From NCBI GenBank assembly GCA_945892775.1, contig CAMDDP010000018.1, positions 1 to 54,072 on the forward strand: a DNA stretch of 54,072 nucleotides. The letters are read 5' to 3'. Shown in pieces: positions 48,773 to 54,072 of this stretch. The position numbers and the translations under genes are program-made. Under the pieces are notes generated by a model, which was not told the origin of the DNA, did no database searches, and saw only the letters and a list, made by a program, of their open reading frames with translations. How positions within the stretch are numbered: position 1 is the stretch's first letter; each line of letters opens with the position of its first letter. Source of the stretch: Chitinophaga pinensis. Lineage in GTDB: Bacteria > Bacteroidota > Bacteroidia > Chitinophagales > UBA10324.

Positions 48773-49276
48773 ATGACAACACTAGAATTTAAGGATCAAG
48801 TAGTTGATTTCTCAGGCAGTTTAAAACCATTTGCCTACAAGCTAACTAAAAATTCTGAAGACGCTTCTGATTTGATTCAGGAAACAGTTTATAAAGCATT
48901 AATCAATGCCGATAAGTTTCATAAGGGCACTAACTTAAAAGCATGGCTTTATACTATTATGCGAAATATTTTTATCAATAATTATCGTCGTAATTCAAAA
49001 CATGGCGTTGTTTCAGATCCAACAGAGAATCTAGCTATTCTTAATTCATTAAGAAATTCAACACATAACAATGGTTTAGTAAATCTTCATATGGAAGAGG
49101 TTCAAAAAGCTTTACAAAGTTTATCTGAGGAATTTAGAATACCTTTTTTATTGCATTACGAAGGTTTCAAGTACCATGAGATAGCAGAAGAACTTGATCT
49201 TCCGCTCGGAACGGTTAAGAGTCGTATTTTCTTTGCTCGTAAAACATTGCAAAAGATGATTGATCGTTTGATTTAA
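48773..49276 (+). CDS. ECF-type RNA polymerase sigma factor
   Basis: The product is a 167-residue extracytoplasmic-function-type sigma factor. Region 2 (about 10-80) contains DASDLIQETVYKAL and LKAWLYTIMRNIFINNYRR. Region 4 (about 110-165) has LPLGTVKSRIFFARKTLQKM, a helix-turn-helix for the -35-type element. No anti-sigma gene is adjacent: the next gene, prsW, starts 58 bp downstream. The pairing with a CarH-like regulator upstream resembles the LitR-LitS pairs that control light-induced genes such as carotenoid synthesis, but no crt genes are here. Control by the upstream palindromes is an inference. Confidence 0.92.
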   Translation: MTTLEFKDQVVDFSGSLKPFAYKLTKNSEDASDLIQETVYKALINADKFHKGTNLKAWLYTIMRNIFINNYRRNSKHGVVSDPTENLAILNSLRNSTHNNGLVNLHMEEVQKALQSLSEEFRIPFLLHYEGFKYHEIAEELDLPLGTVKSRIFFARKTLQKMIDRLI

Positions 49277-49334
49277 TGAATTAGTTGAAATATTTTCCGT
49301 TTTATTTTTTATAATTGATAAAAATTTTACGGAT

Positions 49335-50015
49335 ATGGATTTGTTTGCACTTGCAATTGCCCCAGGTTTAGCTATAATTATTTTTATTTATTGGAAAGAT
49401 AAATTTGACAAAGAGCCAAAAAAATTATTAACCCTTGGTTTTCTTTTGGGGATTTTAAGTATTATTCCAGCTATTATATTGGAAAAGATTTTTTTGGATT
49501 CTTCTGAATCAATTTCTGATTATTGGGTATCAAATGCGGTTAAAGCTTTTTTAATTGTAGGATTAGCAGAGGAAGGTTCAAAATATTTTATGGCTCGGTA
49601 TTTTTTATATCCTCGAAAAGCCTTCAATGAGCCATTTGATGGAATAATCTATTGTGTGATGGTTTCAATGGGGTTTGCAACTATAGAAAATGTGATGTAT
49701 GTAATGGATAGCGGAATGACCACGGCAATACTAAGGATGGTAACCGCAGTGCCAGCCCATGCAACTTTTGGAATTGTAATGGGTTACTATTTGGGTTTAA
49801 AAAAGTTTGATATTGAAAATAAAAATTACGGCCTTAAAGCAATTGCTTGCGCTGCTTTATTACATGGCGCATATGATTTTTTCCTTTTTATAAATAATTA
49901 TCCAGGTATGGCAATTGGGGCTTTATTTTCTTTAATATACGGTATTAAATTTTCAAAAAAAGCAATTAAATTACATCAAGAGGCTTCACAATTTAATCGG
50001 GGTGGGGTGGTATAA
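49335..50015 (+). CDS. prsW: PrsW family intramembrane metalloprotease
   Basis: PrsW proteases cut membrane proteins; the Bacillus member degrades an anti-sigma factor. The 226-residue protein has about seven or eight hydrophobic segments. Conserved residues are Glu79-Glu80 (VGLAEEGSKYF), Glu118-Asn119 (GFATIENVMY), His142 (VPAHATFG) and His177 (LLHGAYDF). These are the family's active-site set. It lies 58 bp after the sigma factor gene on the same strand, so the sigma factor and protease are probably co-expressed; the target is unknown. Confidence 0.9.
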   Translation: MDLFALAIAPGLAIIIFIYWKDKFDKEPKKLLTLGFLLGILSIIPAIILEKIFLDSSESISDYWVSNAVKAFLIVGLAEEGSKYFMARYFLYPRKAFNEPFDGIIYCVMVSMGFATIENVMYVMDSGMTTAILRMVTAVPAHATFGIVMGYYLGLKKFDIENKNYGLKAIACAALLHGAYDFFLFINNYPGMAIGALFSLIYGIKFSKKAIKLHQEASQFNRGGVV

Positions 50016-50034
50016 AATTTATAATATAAGGCAA

Positions 50035-50090
50035 CTTTTCAATTTTGAAAAGGTAAAGAGGGGTATCCCGAAAGGGAAAACACCTTTTTT
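50035..50090 (+). promoter_or_regulatory. Switch-like structured leader before the outer-membrane protein gene
   Basis: Three segments can pair in alternative ways. CTTTTCAA (50035-50042) pairs with TTGAAAAG (50045-50052). The overlapping AAAAGGT (50048-50054) can instead pair with ACCTTTT (50082-50088), which is followed by T and the GTG start. Inside the second fold, CCC-GAAA-GGG (50067-50076) is a tetraloop hairpin, competing with GGG-GTAT-CCC (50061-50069). The layout resembles an attenuator or riboswitch. I do not recognise a known class. Confidence 0.4.
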
Positions 50091-50879
50091 GTGAAAAATT
50101 TAATACTCAAATCGCTTGGTTTTACTTTCATTACTTCTATTGTATTTGCACAGGAGGGTGGCGATACGAAAATATTCGTAACCGATACTTCTCTAAAAGT
50201 TAATTCTTCCTTTTCAATAGAAGTGGAATCAGCATTCACTAACTCATATTTGTGGCGCGGCATTGAATACAATAGTGGAATAATTATGCAGCCGTCAGTT
50301 AATTTAGAGTACAAGGGTTTTATTCTTAATATCTGGAATTCAACAGGTGTTTTGGAGACAAAAGAAAATTCAAATAAGCAGGAAATTGATTTCACGCTAT
50401 CAAAAACTATTGAGTCTGGAAATTTTTATTTTGAACCGACACTTATATTTTATTCTTATCCATCTAAAAAATATTTTAGCGCAACTGCCGAAGCTTCGGT
50501 TTATGCTTCTTACTATGAAGGCAATTTTGGCTTTTTTATAAATCCATCATTTGATTTTTTATCTAATGTTGGAGGGGCTTTTTCCGAAACCGGAATAACT
50601 TATGATTATGAAACTGATAGGACTCACATTGTAGCCAATCTGGCTTATGGTGTGGCAAACGAAAAATTTATCGACTTTAATATTGCTGAGGGTGAAATTT
50701 TAATTTTCAATTCCATGTATCGTTTAGTTGATATTAATGGGTCTTTCAAACAAAAATTAAACGAAACTATTTTTATTAAACCGTCATTTAATTTCTTTCA
50801 CTTAATTGGTTCTGATCTCTCTAAGATTTTAAATCCAAATAAATTTAATTGTGCCTTTTCATTGGGCGCCGAATTTTAA
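50091..50879 (+). CDS. Putative outer-membrane beta-barrel protein (TorF-like)
   Basis: This 262-residue exported protein has a signal peptide ending at VFAQ (residue 21). After a short linker the SAFTNSYLWRGIEYNSG segment resembles the start of TorF-type porins. The rest alternates hydrophobic and polar residues in about 10-12 strands and ends in Phe (SLGAEF), as outer-membrane barrels do. The substrate is unknown. It starts at GTG (50091), directly after a structured leader, and is followed after 6 bp by a hybrid histidine kinase gene, so the two form an operon. Confidence 0.7.
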   Translation: MKNLILKSLGFTFITSIVFAQEGGDTKIFVTDTSLKVNSSFSIEVESAFTNSYLWRGIEYNSGIIMQPSVNLEYKGFILNIWNSTGVLETKENSNKQEIDFTLSKTIESGNFYFEPTLIFYSYPSKKYFSATAEASVYASYYEGNFGFFINPSFDFLSNVGGAFSETGITYDYETDRTHIVANLAYGVANEKFIDFNIAEGEILIFNSMYRLVDINGSFKQKLNETIFIKPSFNFFHLIGSDLSKILNPNKFNCAFSLGAEF

Positions 50880-50885
50880 TATGCT

Positions 50886-53800
50886 ATGAAAATACAACTT
50901 AGAATTATTTTATTACTTATAATTATTCTCACGAGTGGAATAGGTTTTGTCACCTACATGCAAAACTCTGAAGCCGAAAAAATGACGATGCTATTTAAAA
51001 ATAGATTGGCTGAAAAGGATAGCGTTTATGACAAGATTCTTGATTTGAAATCAAGTAACTTGTGTATGATCACAGATTATGAATATTCTATTTGGGACGA
51101 AATGGTTGACTATGTCGTGTTTGCATCTGAACCAATTCTAAATAGTAAACAAGAATCGAAGAAGGTTGAATTCGAACAAAATAGTTTAAATTTTTTATTG
51201 GATCAATATGGGTTTTGTGGTATATGGGTTTATGATGCTGCCTTCGCTTGCGTTTATTCTCATAATAATAATGATGTTGATTCAGCTAGTGGAATTCCAT
51301 TGATAAGATATGATTTGTCGAAAGCATTTATAAAACAAAATGAAGGTAAGGGGAAGAATTTTACACATTTTTATTTGAAATCAAAAGAGGGGGATTTAAT
51401 TGAGTTTTATGGAGCCTCTATTCATGGAACTTTAGATAGTGAACGAAAGACTCCAAAGGCTGGTTATTTATTTGTAGCGAGACTTTTGAATAAAAAATAT
51501 TTAGATGAGTTAGGGGAATTGAATATTGCCCAAATAAATATTTCGTACGACACAGATGAATCAATTGTAAATGCAGGTCAATTAAATGAAAATGGAACTT
51601 TGGTTAGTTTAAGAAGTTTAAAAGGATTTGATGGAGCCACTATTGCAAGATTTGTTGTTAAATATCCGACGCCTTTTTATGGTCAGCTAAATAGCGGAAG
51701 CGATAAATCGAATATTATTTTCATTTGGTTTTGCATCGTTATTTTTATTTTTATTACTTGGGCCTTTATTACTTGGGTTCGAAATCCTTTGGTCAGAATT
51801 GCAAAAAGTTTAAGTTATAATAACCCAGTATATATTTTGAAACTTGCAACTTCAAAATCTGAATTTGGTGCATTAGCGATATTGATTATAAATTTCTTTA
51901 AACAAAAAGAAGACTTGCAAATAGAGGTGAAAGCAAGAAAAGAAAACGAATTGGCTCTACAAAAAAGTGAAAAAAGATTTGTTGATGTAACGGAGGCCGC
52001 CGGAGAATTTGTTTGGGAAATAAATGTAAAAGGTGAAGTTACCTACATATCAAATAAGATAACTGATGCCATTGGGTATAGTATTAAAGAATGTATGAAT
52101 ACTTCTTTTTATAATATCATTTATGATGATGACAAGCAAAATTTAATAGATATATTTAATTCATTGTTGTTGAATGCTCAGACATTTAAGGAGGTAGAAA
52201 TTCGTGTTGAAAGAAAAAATTCATCCATTGGATTCATCCTATTAAGTGGCACTCCAAGGTTTGATGAAAATGGGTTAGTTGTTGGATTCAGGGGAACTGG
52301 ACTTGATATTTCTGCTCGAAAACAATTTGAAGAGGAACTTCGACAGGCAAAAGAATTAGCTGAAAGTGCAAACATTGCGAAGAGCGAATTTCTTGCCAAT
52401 ATGAGTCACGAAATACGAACACCTATGAACGGTATTTTGGGTATGACTGAATTAACTCTTGCTACAAATTGTACAGAAGAACAGCGCGAATACATGCAGC
52501 TAGTAAAGTCTTCTGCCGATAATTTGTTAATTGTAATTAATGATATTTTAGATTTTAGTAAAATAGAAGCTGGTAAATTAGATCTTGAAGAAATTGACTT
52601 TGATCTCCGATCAATAATGAGTAAAATCACAAAGTTGCTTGCTTTAAGAAAGAATGATCAGGGCATAGAAATGATTCTAGACATAGATGAAAATATTCCG
52701 AAAATTATTGTGGGTGACCCTGGACGATTGCGCCAGGTCATCATAAATATTTTAGGTAATGCGATTAAATTTACAGAAAAAGGTGAGATTTCTGTTCGGG
52801 TAAAATTAAATAGAGTTGTAAACGGACGATCAATAATTGATTTCACTATTTCTGATACTGGTATTGGAATTTCGGAGGATAAACTCAAGAGTATTTTTGA
52901 ACCCTTTACGCAGGCCGATGGCTCAACTACCCGCAAGTTTGGCGGAACAGGTCTAGGCTTAACTATTGCACGAAAACTTATTGCACTTATGAAGGGGAAT
53001 GTAAAAATTACTAGTGTTGTTGGAAAAGGGAGTCAGTTTTATTTCAGTGCTGAATTTGGAATTGGTAAGGCAATAAATAGGTACATGCCAGCTGACTTTG
53101 ATTTTTTACGGAAATTAAAAGTTTTGATTGTTGATGATAATTTAACTAATCGGCGCATTATGGAAGGGCAACTAAAGAATGTGGTTGAAACTATTGTTTG
53201 TGTTGATAGTGGAAGAAATGCCTTATTTGAAATGAGTAAGGCTTACAACCAATCGAGCCCATTTGATTTATTGTTGCTCGACATTCAAATGCCGGGCATG
53301 GATGGTTGGGAGGTTGCGCGCCGTTTGAAAGAGAATGCAAATTTCTCTTCTACCAAAGTATTTGTCATGTCAAGTGTCACTGATAACATTGATACCAGCG
53401 AACGAAAAAAGTTGAACATCTCTGCTTTTATGGCTAAGCCGGTAACTTATAAAGAACTTCTCAGTGAACTATTTAAGCTATTTGGAAAAATTGAACCTCA
53501 GGATATCACAGAACACCATGAATTAAATCCTGTAATATTTCATCAAAATAAAATGTTAAATATTTTACTTGCCGAAGATGATTTAATTAATCAAAAGCTT
53601 GCGGTGACCGTGCTTGAAAAAAATGGATTTAAAGTAACAGTTGCAAAAGATGGTTTAGAGGTGCTTAACCTTTTGAAAAATAATACATTTGATTTTATTT
53701 TTATGGATATTCAAATGCCTCATTTAGATGGTTATGAAACCACTCTTAGAATTCGTGAAAACGAATTGCTAACTGGCAAGCACATACCTATTATTGCAAT

Positions 53801-54072
53801 GACGGCACATGCTATGAAAATTCATCGCGATCGATGCTTTGAAGTCGGAATGGATAATTATGTTTCGAAGCCAATTAAATTAGAAGAAATATTTAAAGTA
53901 ATACCTAGGTTTTTTGAGGCTAAAGAAATTGCAATTACTGCTTCTTCAGCAAATATGAATAGCAATCAAACATTAAATGGTAATTATTTCAATGCTGCAT
54001 TTTTTGGCTCACAGTGTTTGAATGATAAAGCATTCATGAATGAGTTAATTAATTTATTTTTAAAAAATATTT
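50886..54072 (+). CDS. Hybrid sensor histidine kinase with CHASE4, PAS and two receiver domains (3' end outside window)
   Basis: The frame is open from ATG 50886 to the window end (1062 codons so far). An N-terminal membrane helix (about 5-25) precedes a periplasmic CHASE4-like domain (SIWDEMVDYV, near 80). A second helix is at about 276-298. A PAS domain (about 360-475) follows, then the kinase core with His508 in MSHEIRTPMNG, the N-box NILGNAIKF and FGGTGLGL. The first receiver domain has Asp799 (LLLDIQMPGMDG) and the second has Asp941 (FMDIQMPHLDG), with MAKPV and VSKPI lysines. The last visible residues (FMNELINLFLKNI) suggest an Hpt domain starts at the edge. This is a BarA/BvgS-like phosphorelay. 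It follows the outer-membrane protein gene by 6 bp. Ligand unknown. Confidence 0.9.
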   Translation, partial: MKIQLRIILLLIIILTSGIGFVTYMQNSEAEKMTMLFKNRLAEKDSVYDKILDLKSSNLCMITDYEYSIWDEMVDYVVFASEPILNSKQESKKVEFEQNSLNFLLDQYGFCGIWVYDAAFACVYSHNNNDVDSASGIPLIRYDLSKAFIKQNEGKGKNFTHFYLKSKEGDLIEFYGASIHGTLDSERKTPKAGYLFVARLLNKKYLDELGELNIAQINISYDTDESIVNAGQLNENGTLVSLRSLKGFDGATIARFVVKYPTPFYGQLNSGSDKSNIIFIWFCIVIFIFITWAFITWVRNPLVRIAKSLSYNNPVYILKLATSKSEFGALAILIINFFKQKEDLQIEVKARKENELALQKSEKRFVDVTEAAGEFVWEINVKGEVTYISNKITDAIGYSIKECMNTSFYNIIYDDDKQNLIDIFNSLLLNAQTFKEVEIRVERKNSSIGFILLSGTPRFDENGLVVGFRGTGLDISARKQFEEELRQAKELAESANIAKSEFLANMSHEIRTPMNGILGMTELTLATNCTEEQREYMQLVKSSADNLLIVINDILDFSKIEAGKLDLEEIDFDLRSIMSKITKLLALRKNDQGIEMILDIDENIPKIIVGDPGRLRQVIINILGNAIKFTEKGEISVRVKLNRVVNGRSIIDFTISDTGIGISEDKLKSIFEPFTQADGSTTRKFGGTGLGLTIARKLIALMKGNVKITSVVGKGSQFYFSAEFGIGKAINRYMPADFDFLRKLKVLIVDDNLTNRRIMEGQLKNVVETIVCVDSGRNALFEMSKAYNQSSPFDLLLLDIQMPGMDGWEVARRLKENANFSSTKVFVMSSVTDNIDTSERKKLNISAFMAKPVTYKELLSELFKLFGKIEPQDITEHHELNPVIFHQNKMLNILLAEDDLINQKLAVTVLEKNGFKVTVAKDGLEVLNLLKNNTFDFIFMDIQMPHLDGYETTLRIRENELLTGKHIPIIAMTAHAMKIHRDRCFEVGMDNYVSKPIKLEEIFKVIPRFFEAKEIAITASSANMNSNQTLNGNYFNAAFFGSQCLNDKAFMNELINLFLKNI

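Noticed and set aside
49277-49334. Anti-sigma factor gene between sigma factor and prsW
   Set aside because: The gap is only 58 bp and has no room for a gene.
47615-50015. Carotenoid cluster
   Set aside because: CarH-like and ECF genes suggested one, but no crtI, crtB or related gene is present in the window.

Overview
This 54 kb window comes from the chromosome of a low-GC member of the Bacteroidota. The evidence is a Bacteroidota-type type IX secretion system (T9SS) sortase/shuttle pair, six or seven secreted proteins with T9SS C-terminal domains or related ends, choice-of-anchor and SprB-type modules, -7 boxes of the TAnnTTTG type, frequent GTG/TTG starts without Shine-Dalgarno sequences, bacillithiol synthesis, and the futalosine route to menaquinone. 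Gene content (long PorU2-type sortase, mqn genes) fits a Chitinophagales/Sphingobacteriales-like lineage better than a gut Bacteroides, but this is an inference. I found no rRNA, tRNA, CRISPR array, IS element or prophage.

Layout. 1-1.2 kb: attC-like inverted repeats at the left edge, a tyrosine recombinase reading toward them, and a start-less ORF remnant. 1.2-7.3 kb (minus): porV2-porU2-type pair. 7.5-14.2 kb (plus): trxB, a glutathione-peroxidase-like gene and bshB1, then a large T9SS BNR/PKD/SprB protein and a CDF metal transporter. 14.3-19.5 kb (minus): guaA, a periplasmic-binding-protein-like lipoprotein and a choice-of-anchor B T9SS protein. 19.6-23.7 kb: PH-like membrane protein, osmC, queD, rpsO and pnp. 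23.8-31.8 kb (minus): type B-sorted repeat protein, trmD, a choice-of-anchor L/OmpA fusion, groEL, groES, xerD. 31.8-37.4 kb: aroQ, a family 2 glycosyltransferase, WbqC-like protein, a decayed DUF4907/kelch pair and another T9SS protein. 37.5-44.9 kb: dual-ATPase ABC protein, an ABC-F protein with a degenerate second ATPase site, and two secreted proteins including an M43 metalloprotease. 44.9-47.5 kb: mqnE, a histidine phosphatase and mqnA. 47.6-54.1 kb: a CarH/LitR-like B12-binding MerR regulator, an ECF sigma factor, PrsW, a putative outer-membrane protein behind a structured leader, and a large hybrid histidine kinase cut by the window end.

Most of the window is housekeeping genes interleaved with T9SS cargo. 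The most unusual parts are: (i) the recombinase with attC-like repeats at the left edge; (ii) the probable light-sensing B12 regulator, sigma factor and PrsW module without carotenoid genes beside it; (iii) the ABC-F protein whose second nucleotide site has lost both the Walker A lysine and the catalytic glutamate; (iv) the adjacent frameshifted DUF4907 and kelch genes; and (v) the switch-like leader before the outer-membrane protein/hybrid kinase operon. All functional statements rest on motif reading; no database search was run.
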